A stretch of DNA of 60,136 bases from Butyrivibrio sp. (GTDB lineage Bacteria > Bacillota > Clostridia > Lachnospirales > Lachnospiraceae), in the NCBI GenBank assembly GCA_022486625.1, contig JAKVKH010000024.1, positions 1 to 60,136 of the forward strand, given 5' to 3'. Of this stretch, positions 36,021 through 43,976 are shown in pieces. The notes under the pieces are model-generated. The model saw nothing but the letters and a program-made list of their open reading frames with translations. It ran no database searches and had not been told where the DNA came from. The translations under genes and the position numbers were made by a program. Each line of letters starts with the position of its first letter. The first letter of the stretch is position 1.

Positions 36021-36887
36021 ATGAAAAAACTTTTTGTTAGAATTGCGATTTTTTCTACAACCGCATTACTGATTGTGAACTTGAATACTGTAAATGCTCA
36101 GTGTATGGGATTGCCGTCAGATCAGGCAGAAGAATTGCAGAGACTTTTAGATGAAGGGTACAGTGATGATGATGCATGGCAAAAAGTGATTAAGGATCAT
36201 CCTGAAGGGGATGAGTCTACAAGAAGCACTGGTTCAGGTACATCAAATACAACAGGTGCTTCCAGCAAGAAATCAAATACTTCATCCTCAACGGCATCTG
36301 AAAGTGCAACAAAGTCAGTTTGTAAGCACACTTATACATCAAAAATCACAAAAAAGCCTACATGTACGTCTACTGGAGTAAAGACCTACACCTGTTCAAA
36401 ATGTGGGAAAACCTATACTGAGAAAATACCGGTTACTGACCACAAATACTCTTCAAAAGTCACAAAAGCAGCGACCTGTACTGAAAAAGGCTTGACTACT
36501 TTTACATGCTCGGTTTGTGGAAAGACATATACAAAGGAGATTGCTGCAACAGGACATAAAGCAGGTGAATGGCAGGTTGTAAACCCCGCTACATGTACAG
36601 AAGCCGGGAAAGAAGAGCAGAAGTGTACAGTGTGTGGAACCGTTCTCAACACAAGAGAGATTCCGGCTACCGGACACAAAGCAGGAAACTGGAAAATAAC
36701 GAAGAAAGCAGGCATGTTTAATGCAGGAGAAAAGGAACAGACTTGTTCCCGGTGCGGGGCAGTCCTTGCAAAAGACAGGATTTCACCTGATTGTCCATTC
36801 CCATTAAATGTAGTCGTTTACGTTGTTATTGCGGCAGTTCTTGTAATTGCTATTTTGGCTTTTGCTGTCAGAAGAAAGAATTTGTAA
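36021..36887 (+). CDS. Secreted, membrane-anchored protein with CxxC repeats
   Basis: A 288-residue surface protein. A signal peptide (KKLFVRIAIFSTTALLIVNLN, ending around NAQ) is followed by an acidic helical segment, a Ser/Thr-rich linker (about 70-100), then four degenerate repeats of about 35-40 residues with the pattern TCTxxG-x-KxxxCSxCGxxxTxxIPATGHK. A C-terminal membrane helix and RRK tail complete a type I topology. Each repeat has paired cysteines resembling a zinc ribbon or disulfide-braced module. Such repeats occur in secreted Firmicutes proteins; the function is unknown. GGGG lies about 9 bases before the ATG at 36021. Confidence 0.82.
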   Translation: MKKLFVRIAIFSTTALLIVNLNTVNAQCMGLPSDQAEELQRLLDEGYSDDDAWQKVIKDHPEGDESTRSTGSGTSNTTGASSKKSNTSSSTASESATKSVCKHTYTSKITKKPTCTSTGVKTYTCSKCGKTYTEKIPVTDHKYSSKVTKAATCTEKGLTTFTCSVCGKTYTKEIAATGHKAGEWQVVNPATCTEAGKEEQKCTVCGTVLNTREIPATGHKAGNWKITKKAGMFNAGEKEQTCSRCGAVLAKDRISPDCPFPLNVVVYVVIAAVLVIAILAFAVRRKNL

Positions 36888-36993
36888 GGAAAAACATAAT
36901 TACAATATATGCGGTAATATGGTAAGCTGTAACTCCAGACCCAAAATGTTAAAATATTAACAATTAGCTGCTGAAATATGGAGGAAACAGCAT

Positions 36994-38184
36994 ATGCCAC
37001 TTGAGAAAATTGAGTATTTTGAAATAAATCTGATTGGCGCAGCGCTGATCCTTCTGATGTATTATTACATTAATAAGCGGCATGGAAAGGAAACCGTAAA
37101 AACAAGGCTGCATGTTTCGGGAATGCTGTTGATTAATCTCCTGATTCTGGCGGCAGACTGCGGGACCTATTATGTTTCACTTTTGAAGAATCCCCTGCTG
37201 AATCCGCTGAATCATGCATTCTGTATTCTGTATTTTGCCGGGCAGGGCTGGTTTTGTTATGAATGGGTCAGATTTGTAATCGTGAGGATATATCCGGGGC
37301 ATCAGCTCAGCAGAATGGAACATCTGATTCTGGCGCTGCCTGCAGCGATCAGCGCACTGGTTGTACTTGCGACGCCGGTTACCGGCTGGATATATACGAT
37401 TTCAGATACAGGGGAATATCAGCGGGGAGCATACATTACCCTATTGTATGTGATGGCATTTCTGTATCTGGTGATCAGCTATACATTGATTATCAGAGAA
37501 TATATTCATCCTACAAAGAACTGTAAGAAGCGGCATTTTATCTCAATGCTGATTTTCCCGATGCCGCTGCTCGCCGGGAATATCCTGCAGATGCTTTTTT
37601 ATGGAATATCCTGTTCATGGATCTGTTCCGTGATTACCATGATGCTGTTATTTGTAGATATGCAGAATGATGAACTGGCAATTGACAAGCTGACAGGACT
37701 GTATAACAGAGGGCAGGCAGACGCGCAGCTTCTATGGGAAACGGAGCACCTGAAGGCAGCAGATGACTTGCTTTTCGTGGCGATGATTGATGTGGATAAT
37801 TTCAAACAGATCAATGACAGGTTCGGGCATCTGGCTGGAGATGAGGCATTGATACATATCGCAGATGTTCTGAAATCTGCGATACCTTCAAATGACTTTA
37901 TCGGGAGATTTGGAGGAGATGAATTCATGTTGATCAGTCATATTGCAAATTCCTGGAAAGCAGATGTGAAGATACATCAGATTGAAAACAAACTGTTTGA
38001 AGAGAGTGCGATGGGCAGCAGAGCATACAGGTTGTCTGTGAGTATCGGGTATGTACTGTGCAAAGCGGATGACCATATGACAACGGATACGATTCTGAGT
38101 AAGGCAGATGCGCAGATGTATCAAATAAAACGAAGAAAAAAATACGAAATAGAAAAAATTGTTAAAAAGATGGGCAACCGGTAA
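36994..38184 (+). CDS. Membrane-bound diguanylate cyclase (GGDEF)
   Basis: A 396-residue signalling protein that would make cyclic di-GMP. The N-terminal half (about 1-225) has six to seven membrane helices with little loop sequence; the C-terminal GGDEF domain starts at DKLTGLYNR and has an intact GGDEF at 307-311 (RFGGDEF), so catalysis is likely. The RxxD inhibitory site five residues before GGDEF is absent, so product feedback there is not expected. GGAGGAAA precedes the ATG. A TGTTAA-N4-TTAACA inverted repeat at 36947-36962 lies in the promoter region. Confidence 0.92.
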   Translation: MPLEKIEYFEINLIGAALILLMYYYINKRHGKETVKTRLHVSGMLLINLLILAADCGTYYVSLLKNPLLNPLNHAFCILYFAGQGWFCYEWVRFVIVRIYPGHQLSRMEHLILALPAAISALVVLATPVTGWIYTISDTGEYQRGAYITLLYVMAFLYLVISYTLIIREYIHPTKNCKKRHFISMLIFPMPLLAGNILQMLFYGISCSWICSVITMMLLFVDMQNDELAIDKLTGLYNRGQADAQLLWETEHLKAADDLLFVAMIDVDNFKQINDRFGHLAGDEALIHIADVLKSAIPSNDFIGRFGGDEFMLISHIANSWKADVKIHQIENKLFEESAMGSRAYRLSVSIGYVLCKADDHMTTDTILSKADAQMYQIKRRKKYEIEKIVKKMGNR

Positions 38185-38264
38185 CACATGTTGAGTATTC
38201 CTGATTTGGTGAATTTTTATATCAAAAAATGAAACGTTTTTAGTGAAAATGTTCAAAAACAAGC

Positions 38265-38293
38265 TTTCATATTTATGCATTTTGTATTATAAT
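38265..38293 (+). promoter_or_regulatory. Promoter of the TPP riboswitch transcript
   Basis: TTTCAT (38265-38270), a 17-base spacer and TATAAT (38288-38293), about 15 bases before the riboswitch. Confidence 0.65.
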
Positions 38294-38307
38294 AGTTTAA
38301 GATAAAT

Positions 38308-38396
38308 GAACGGGGGAGCCGGCAAGCGCAGGCTGAGATTAGACATAGCGGTCTTAAACCCATAACCTGATGTGGATAATGCCAACGTAGGAGTGT
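38308..38396 (+). promoter_or_regulatory. TPP riboswitch (THI element)
   Basis: All hallmark segments occur in order: CGGGGGAGCC at the 5' stem, GGCTGAGA, AAACCCATAACCTGAT, GGATAATGCCAACG and the closing GTAGGAG. It senses thiamine pyrophosphate and is followed by an intrinsic terminator, so high TPP should stop transcription of the thiE-like gene. Confidence 0.95.
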
Positions 38397-38405
38397 TTCT
38401 TTGAT

Positions 38406-38454
38406 ATGAGCTGAGTATGCGACTTCGTTGTCACACGCGCGGCTCATTTTTTTA
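38406..38454 (+). terminator. Riboswitch-controlled terminator
   Basis: ATGAGC (38406-38411) pairs with GCTCAT (38442-38447), with weaker inner pairing, then seven T. It is the expression platform of the TPP riboswitch. Confidence 0.82.
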
Positions 38455-38517
38455 CTTAATCGAAATAGTTATGGAGGCGGTTAGCGTCAGGGATAGTTCA
38501 GGAGGGGAAAGAAACAG

Positions 38518-39081
38518 ATGTATAAAAAGATATGCATAACAAACAGACATCAGGTAAACAGTGATTTTATGAGACAGATGGAAAAAATTGCGTCATCAGA
38601 TGTAGATGCGATTGTTCTGCGGGAGGATGATGTATCTGAGAATGAGTTTTATGAGCTGGCATGGCGCGTACAGAAGATCTGCCAGAGACATGGACTTCAG
38701 TTTATCGTATATTCTTTTCCTGAAGTGGCCAGGAAGCTTAATGCAGACGGGATTCATCTTCCGATCAGAGAATTCAGAAAAATCAATGCTGAATTTCTTG
38801 GGCAGTTTAAGGTTATTGGGGTTTCTGCCCATTCCTGCGCTGAAGCTGTGGAGGCACAGGAACTTGGTGCATCGTATATTACATTCGGACATATTTTTGC
38901 CAAAGAAAGAATGACAGTAGATCTGAAACCGCAGAGAACCGGTCTGATCATGGAAGCCAGAAAACTGGTATCTGTGCCGATTTTTGCAGCAGGAGAAAAT
39001 AGACCGGAACGAATCATGTCTTCTATTGATTCAAATGTAAATGGAATCTGCATGATGACAGAATATGCAGAAGCAATGTAA
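38518..39081 (+). CDS. thiE: Thiamine-phosphate synthase family protein (divergent ThiE/TenI)
   Basis: A 187-residue protein of the ThiE/TenI fold, which joins the pyrimidine and thiazole halves of thiamine phosphate. Supporting pieces are CITNRHQV at the first strand, DAIVLREDDVSENEF (the usual Q-LREK region), DGIHLPI, IGVSAHSCAEA, YITFGHIFAKE and the phosphate-binding VPIFAAGENRPERI. It is shorter than typical ThiE (about 205-215), and some pyrophosphate-site residues differ. The upstream TPP riboswitch strongly supports a thiamine role. AGGAGGGG precedes the ATG. No other thiamine gene is adjacent. TenI-like regulator or salvage function is the alternative. Confidence 0.85.
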   Translation: MYKKICITNRHQVNSDFMRQMEKIASSDVDAIVLREDDVSENEFYELAWRVQKICQRHGLQFIVYSFPEVARKLNADGIHLPIREFRKINAEFLGQFKVIGVSAHSCAEAVEAQELGASYITFGHIFAKERMTVDLKPQRTGLIMEARKLVSVPIFAAGENRPERIMSSIDSNVNGICMMTEYAEAM

Positions 39082-39108
39082 TTTTTTTGCATAATTTTAA
39101 AAAAACTG

Positions 39109-39155
39109 TTGCATAATTGTATTCATGGATATATTATAAACTCGATTCGAATCGA
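39109..39155 (+). promoter_or_regulatory. amt promoter with palindrome at the start site
   Basis: TTGCAT (39109-39114), a 17-base spacer and TATTAT (39132-39137). A perfect palindrome, TCGATTCGAATCGA (39142-39155), covers the expected transcription start, as an operator would. Confidence 0.65.
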
Positions 39156-39188
39156 AACTGCATAGATGTATTTTTATAAATTGACACG

Positions 39189-39250
39189 AAGAAGCGGCAA
39201 AGACGTCGGCAGAGCAGAAAATGCTCCCGATGTCTTTGCCGCTTCTTTAT
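39189..39250 (+). terminator. Leader terminator hairpin upstream of amt
   Basis: A 16-base arm (39189-39204) pairs with 39232-39247, with an inner TCGG/CCGA stem. The U-run is short (CTTTATT). It lies downstream of the amt promoter, so it may be a regulated attenuator rather than only the end of thiE. Confidence 0.72.
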
Positions 39251-39277
39251 TCGTTTATGGAGACATGGAGGAAAGAA

Positions 39278-40519
39278 ATGAATTCGGGAGATACCTGTTT
39301 TGTGCTGATTTCTGCGGCACTTGTCATGCTGATGACGCCCGGTCTTGCTTTGTTTTACGGCGGTCTTGGCAGAAGAAAAAATGTTGTGAATAATATGATG
39401 GCTTCTTATTTCATTATGGGCGTGGCCATGGTTATGTGGATTCTGGTCGGATATTCCCTTGCATTCGGAACTGATCATGGTGGAATTATCGGTGGTTTTG
39501 ACTATGCACTGTTTCAGGGGGTCGGGATGGAGGCAGGGCCATACAGTGACACTATTCCGCATCTGGCGTTTGCCATGTTTCAGATGATGTTTGCGGTTAT
39601 TACGCCGGCGCTGATCACTGGTGCGGTTTCCGGAAGAATGCGCTTTAAGGCATTATTTTTCTTTGTGATCTTCTGGACATTGATTGTTTATTATCCGATT
39701 GCACATATGGTCTGGGGACAGGGGGGATTTCTGGCCGGAATCGGATCTGTTGACTTTGCAGGCGGTAATGTTGTTCACATCAGTTCGGGTGTGACAGCAC
39801 TGATTCTGTGTATTGTGCTGGGGAAAAGAAAAGGGTATGAACAGGTAAGATACCGTGTGCACAATATTCCGCTGGTGGCAATCGGTGCAGCGCTTCTGTG
39901 GTTTGGATGGTTCGGTTTTAATGCCGGGAGTGCACTCGGGGCTAACGGACTTGCAGCACATGCCTTTGCAACTACTGCAATTTCTGCAGCAGCGGCAATG
40001 CTGTCCTGGATGCTGATCGATGTGATTCAGAATCGTATGCCGACGCTGGTTGGTGCCAGCACGGGCCTTGTGGTAGGTCTTGTGGCCATTACACCGGGTG
40101 CCGGATTCGTGCCGGTATGGTCAGCACTGATCATTGGCGGACTTGTCAGTCCGATCTGCTATTTCATGATATCCGTGGTCAAGAAGAAGTTCGGCTATGA
40201 CGATGCGCTTGATGCATTTGGCTGCCACGGCATTGGCGGAATCTGGGGCGGTATTGCAACAGGTCTTTTTGCCAGAACGGATATCAATGGAACGGCGAAA
40301 TGGAACGGCCTGATATTCGGAGAGGTTCATCTGTTTACAGTGCAGCTGATCAGCATTCTGGTAACGATTGCCGTTGCCGTGGCCGGAACCTTTATCTGTA
40401 TTGCCCTGGTGAAGCTGATTACGCCGCTTCGTGTGGATGCAAGAGATGAACAGGTGGGACTGGATTATTCACAGCATGGAGAGCATGCATATCCTTCCTT
40501 TAACGGACTGGATGACTGA
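39278..40519 (+). CDS. amt: Ammonium transporter
   Basis: Eleven-helix Amt/MEP channel of 413 residues that moves ammonium across the cell membrane. Signature stretches include ALVMLMTPGLALFYGGLGRRKNV at the first helix, DFAGGNVVHISSGVTAL and DDALDAFGCHGIGGIWGGIATG. The start is the ATG at 39278 with GGAGGAAAG in front; longer open reading through the leader hairpin is not supported. It is followed after about 50 bases by a PII gene, the standard amtB-glnK pair. Confidence 0.96.
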   Translation: MNSGDTCFVLISAALVMLMTPGLALFYGGLGRRKNVVNNMMASYFIMGVAMVMWILVGYSLAFGTDHGGIIGGFDYALFQGVGMEAGPYSDTIPHLAFAMFQMMFAVITPALITGAVSGRMRFKALFFFVIFWTLIVYYPIAHMVWGQGGFLAGIGSVDFAGGNVVHISSGVTALILCIVLGKRKGYEQVRYRVHNIPLVAIGAALLWFGWFGFNAGSALGANGLAAHAFATTAISAAAAMLSWMLIDVIQNRMPTLVGASTGLVVGLVAITPGAGFVPVWSALIIGGLVSPICYFMISVVKKKFGYDDALDAFGCHGIGGIWGGIATGLFARTDINGTAKWNGLIFGEVHLFTVQLISILVTIAVAVAGTFICIALVKLITPLRVDARDEQVGLDYSQHGEHAYPSFNGLDD

Positions 40520-40572
40520 GTGGATTCATGCGCATGTCAGGCAGGACAGATGCGCGGAAATGTGGTGAAAAT

Positions 40573-40932
40573 ATGATCAAAATAGAAGCGATTGTACGGG
40601 AAGAAAAACTTGAGGATGTCAAGGAGGCGCTTCAGAAGCTGAAGGTGCAGGGGATGACCGTATCACAGGTGATGGGATGCGGTACACAGCTGGGATATAC
40701 GGAGAACATCCGCGGCAGTAAATTTGCAGTGAATATGCTGCCGAAAATTAAATTTGAAGTATTCGTTTCAAGTCCGGAATGGGAAGAAAAAACGATTGCA
40801 GCAATTACAGAGGCAGCAAGAACAGGTAATGTCGGAGATGGCAAGATCATCACCTATGAGATCCGGGAGGCGGTCCGGATCAGAACCGGAGAGCGCGGCG
40901 TTGACGCACTGAAACCGGGAGCGGATCAGTAA
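40573..40932 (+). CDS. glnK: PII nitrogen-regulatory protein (GlnB/GlnK family)
   Basis: A 119-residue PII signal protein that binds ATP/ADP and 2-oxoglutarate and plugs Amt when nitrogen is ample. The T-loop region reads MGCGTQLGYTENIRGSKF; the position of the uridylylated Tyr51 of E. coli is Ile, so control by uridylylation is not expected. The B-loop TGNVGDGKI and C-loop RIRTGERG are intact. The start is the ATG at 40573; an upstream in-frame extension is not part of the family. Confidence 0.94.
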   Translation: MIKIEAIVREEKLEDVKEALQKLKVQGMTVSQVMGCGTQLGYTENIRGSKFAVNMLPKIKFEVFVSSPEWEEKTIAAITEAARTGNVGDGKIITYEIREAVRIRTGERGVDALKPGADQ

Positions 40933-40945
40933 GAATGGGATATTC

Positions 40946-41014
40946 ATAAAGAGCAATAATGAGCAGATAAAGAGCAATATCTGTAAAGAAGTCATGATTG
41001 GATTCTCCTATAAT
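40946..41014 (+). promoter_or_regulatory. Direct-repeat activator site and -10 upstream of the isomerase gene
   Basis: ATAAAGAGCAATA occurs twice (40946-40958 and 40967-40979), 21 bp apart, directly before a weak -35 region; TATAAT is at 41009-41014. The layout fits an AraC-type activator, but this is inference. Confidence 0.5.
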
Positions 41015-41064
41015 AAGAACAGAATGCAGTAAAATTCTGCAATTAATATCAGGAGGATCTGTCC

Positions 41065-42555
41065 ATGAATAACATTCCGAAGGCAAAAGTCGGTATCGTC
41101 GCAGTCAGCCGTGACTGTTTCCCGGCATCTCTTGCTCAGAAGAGAAGAGAAGCACTTACAGCTGCCTATGCAGCAAAATATGATAAAGAAGATATCTATG
41201 AGTGTCCCATCACGATTATTGAGAGTGAAATCGATATGGTGAATGCACTTGCAGATGTAAATGCACATGAGTGCAACGCACTTGTGGTTTACCTTGGCAA
41301 TTTCGGACCGGAGATTTCCGAAACACTGCTGGCAAAGCACTGGGGAGATCGCCCGGTGATGTTCTGCGCTGCAGCAGAGGAATCTCAGAATGATCTGCAG
41401 GATGGCAGAGGCGATGCATACTGCGGTATGTTAAATGCCAGCTATAACCTGAAGCTGCGCGGTGTAAAGGCCTATATTCCGGAGTATCCGGTTGGCACTG
41501 CAGCTGAATGCGCAGATATGATTCATGATTTCCTGCCGATCGCACGTGCTGTAGAGGGACTTCATAATCTGAAGATCATTTCCTTTGGCCCGCGTCCGAT
41601 GAATTTCCTTGCATGCAATGCACCGATTCAGCAGCTTTATAATCTGGGCGTTGAAATTGAGGAGAATTCCGAGCTGGATCTGTTTGAGGCATTTAACAAG
41701 CATGCGGGAGATCCCAGAATCGCAGACGTCGCAGCGGATATGGCCAAAGAGCTTGGAAACGGCAACAAGATTCCTGAGATCCTGCCGAAGCTCGCACAGT
41801 ATGAGATCACACTTCTTGACTGGATTGATGCACATAAGGGCTACAGAAAATATGTTGCAATTGCCGGTAAGTGCTGGCCTGCATTCCAGACACAGTTCGG
41901 CTTTGTTCCCTGCTATGTCAACAGCAGACTGACAGGACGCGGCATTCCGGTATCCTGTGAAGTGGATATCTACGGTGCACTTTCCGAATTCATCGGGACC
42001 TGTGTATCAGAAGATATTGTCACACTTCTGGATATCAACAATTCCGTACCGGCAGATATGTATGAAGAGTCGATCAAAGGCAAGTTTGATTATGCACATA
42101 CCGATACCTTCATGGGCTTCCATTGCGGCAATACCTGCTCCAAGAAGCTGTCTGCATGCAGCCTGAAGTATCAGAAGATCATGGCACGTTCTCTTCCGAG
42201 AGAAGTGACCAACGGAACACTGGAAGGAGATATTGCTCCTGGCGATATCACATTCTATCGTCTGCAGTCCACCGCTGACAGCAAGCTTCGTGCGTATGTT
42301 GCAAACGGTGAGGTACTTCCTGTTGCAACAAAGTCCTTTGGCAGCATCGGTGTATTTGCCATTCATGAAATGGGCAGATTCTACCGCCACGTACTGATTG
42401 AGAAGAATTATCCGCATCACGGCGCAGTTGCATTCGGTCATTACGGCAAGGCACTGTTTGAGGTATTCAAGTACCTTGGCGTTGAGCTGGATGACCTTGG
42501 CTATCCAAAGGCAAAGGGAGATATGTATCCGTCGGAGAATCCGTTTAAGAACTGA
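41065..42555 (+). CDS. L-fucose/L-arabinose isomerase family protein
   Basis: A 496-residue protein of the FucI/AraA-like isomerase fold. Recognisable parts are the N-terminal KVGIVAVSRDCFPASLAQKRRE, NALVVYLGNFGPE, the central IAGKCWPAFQTQFGFVPCYVNSRL, and a C-terminal FxIHEMGRFYRHVLIEKNYPHHGAVAFGHYG. Glu and His residues in the second half probably bind Mn2+. The substrate is not clear: it is too divergent to call FucI or AraA. AGGAGG precedes the ATG. It is convergent with an AraC regulator of a rhamnosidase cluster, so a deoxy-sugar substrate is possible. Confidence 0.82.
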   Translation: MNNIPKAKVGIVAVSRDCFPASLAQKRREALTAAYAAKYDKEDIYECPITIIESEIDMVNALADVNAHECNALVVYLGNFGPEISETLLAKHWGDRPVMFCAAAEESQNDLQDGRGDAYCGMLNASYNLKLRGVKAYIPEYPVGTAAECADMIHDFLPIARAVEGLHNLKIISFGPRPMNFLACNAPIQQLYNLGVEIEENSELDLFEAFNKHAGDPRIADVAADMAKELGNGNKIPEILPKLAQYEITLLDWIDAHKGYRKYVAIAGKCWPAFQTQFGFVPCYVNSRLTGRGIPVSCEVDIYGALSEFIGTCVSEDIVTLLDINNSVPADMYEESIKGKFDYAHTDTFMGFHCGNTCSKKLSACSLKYQKIMARSLPREVTNGTLEGDIAPGDITFYRLQSTADSKLRAYVANGEVLPVATKSFGSIGVFAIHEMGRFYRHVLIEKNYPHHGAVAFGHYGKALFEVFKYLGVELDDLGYPKAKGDMYPSENPFKN

Positions 42556-42565
42556 GAAAAAAACA

Positions 42566-43771
42566 TCAGGAATGATAATATTTTTGCCGGAACAACTCTG
42601 GGGTTGTTCCGGTATTTTTTTTGAAAACTGTCTGGAAATAGCTCTGGGAGGAAAAAGCGAGGTACTGTGCAATTTCGGAAAGAGGCATCTGTGTCAGCGC
42701 CAGCATCTGTCTGGCTTCCTGTACCTTCTGGCGGCTGATGTAATTCATCAGTGTTTCACCTGTTTCTTTGTGAAAAAAGCTGGAGAGATATTCCGGGGTG
42801 ATATGAGCAGCGGATGCAATTTCGCTGACGGTTATTTTCTGGTGCAGATGCTCTGAAATATACCATAGGATCTGGCGCAGCATGGGATGGTCGGTATGAA
42901 GTACACTGCTTTCTTTCACGCGGCTGCAGTAATCTGTCAGCATTTTTTCTGACAGCGCTGTCAGTACGCCTATATCCTGGCAGCTTTCGATCTGTTCAAG
43001 GTAGACAGAGCCGAGTTTATAGCCGATATCAGCGTTGACGCCGCCACGGATGGCAGCCCGAAGCGCCATGGAATTGAGGACGATCAGGGCGTTTTTGGCA
43101 TGGCGGAGCGCAGTGTTCCCCATTCTGCCGATATCAGAGGTAATGGTTTTCATATACTCCGGCAGTTCTCTGGTCATGCCGTTTTCAATGTAGAAGGCGA
43201 TCTTTGTTTCATAGCCATGGTCTGTCATGACTTCCGGATGATCAACGTAATCTTGGTTTTTGTTCAGTAGTTTTTTTTCAATGGAGACATCGTTTGCGGC
43301 AGAAAATTTATGCTGCGTCAGGGTATTGATCTCTGTGATTTCCTGATTCAGAAATCCGTCTTCAAGGCACAGAAGATGCAGGAACATTTCAAAGGAGAGG
43401 TCAGGAAGATGCCGCAGGTATTCACAGAACTGCTGCAGAGACTGCCTGCTGTGTACCGGAAGACCTGTTTCGTGCAGAATATTCCTTGCGTCTGATTCCG
43501 TTGCCGTTCCAATGATGGCGGGTCCCATCATGACAGCCAGACCGGTACCGTAAATCCGGATATAGCCGAACATCAGAAACTGTGGTGTCAGCAGGTAATC
43601 CACCTTTTTTCTGTTATGGGAAAAGCTGTGCCGGTAGAATTCATGAACGGCAAAGGACGTTTCCTGCTCCTCAAAGGTGCCGGCAGGCTGTCCGTTTTCA
43701 TAAATGTGGATGGGCAGATGATAAATTTCCGTCTGCATCCGGCAGAGGTGTGTCAGGAGTTTCAGATCCAT
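42566..43771 (-). CDS. AraC family transcriptional regulator
   Basis: A 401-residue regulator. The N-terminal 290 residues form a sensor domain of the type common in Lachnospiraceae AraC proteins; the C-terminal AraC domain has both helix-turn-helix units (ITVSEIASAAHITPEYLSSFFHKETGET; MPLSEIAQYLAFSSQSYFQTVFKKNTG). It is divergent from the GPH-rhamnosidase-glucosidase operon, and a pair of direct repeats lies just before that operon's promoter, so it is the likely activator there. The inducer is probably a rhamnosyl glycoside or rhamnose. Confidence 0.93.
   Translation of the reverse strand: MDLKLLTHLCRMQTEIYHLPIHIYENGQPAGTFEEQETSFAVHEFYRHSFSHNRKKVDYLLTPQFLMFGYIRIYGTGLAVMMGPAIIGTATESDARNILHETGLPVHSRQSLQQFCEYLRHLPDLSFEMFLHLLCLEDGFLNQEITEINTLTQHKFSAANDVSIEKKLLNKNQDYVDHPEVMTDHGYETKIAFYIENGMTRELPEYMKTITSDIGRMGNTALRHAKNALIVLNSMALRAAIRGGVNADIGYKLGSVYLEQIESCQDIGVLTALSEKMLTDYCSRVKESSVLHTDHPMLRQILWYISEHLHQKITVSEIASAAHITPEYLSSFFHKETGETLMNYISRQKVQEARQMLALTQMPLSEIAQYLAFSSQSYFQTVFKKNTGTTPELFRQKYYHS
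42586..42622 (+). terminator. Terminator of the isomerase gene, inside the araC-type gene's 3' end
   Basis: CCGGAACAAC (42587-42596) pairs with GTTGTTCCGG (42603-42612), then TATTTTTTTT. On the other strand the same bases encode the conserved C-terminus of the AraC protein. Confidence 0.85.
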
Positions 43772-43876
43772 ATGCGCTGTTCCTTTTCTTCTTTTCTGTT
43801 CTGCACTGATCTGTTCAGGTAATTATTCACAAAAAATGAAGACACTTTTAGAATGTTTTTCACAAATCGTGTTCAG

Positions 43877-43940
43877 ATATTAAAATATTATAACACATAT
43901 TAGAATATCAAAATACCATTTTAAGGCTTTTACCTATAAT
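43877..43940 (+). promoter_or_regulatory. AraC-type direct repeats and -10 of the rhamnosidase operon
   Basis: ATATTAAAATAT (43877-43888) and ATATTAGAATAT (43897-43908) are direct repeats 20 bp apart. The second one abuts the position of a poor -35; TATAAT is at 43935-43940. This is the classic class II activator layout. Confidence 0.65.
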
Positions 43941-43976
43941 GACTTCATCAATGCGCATGAAATATGGAGGACGATT

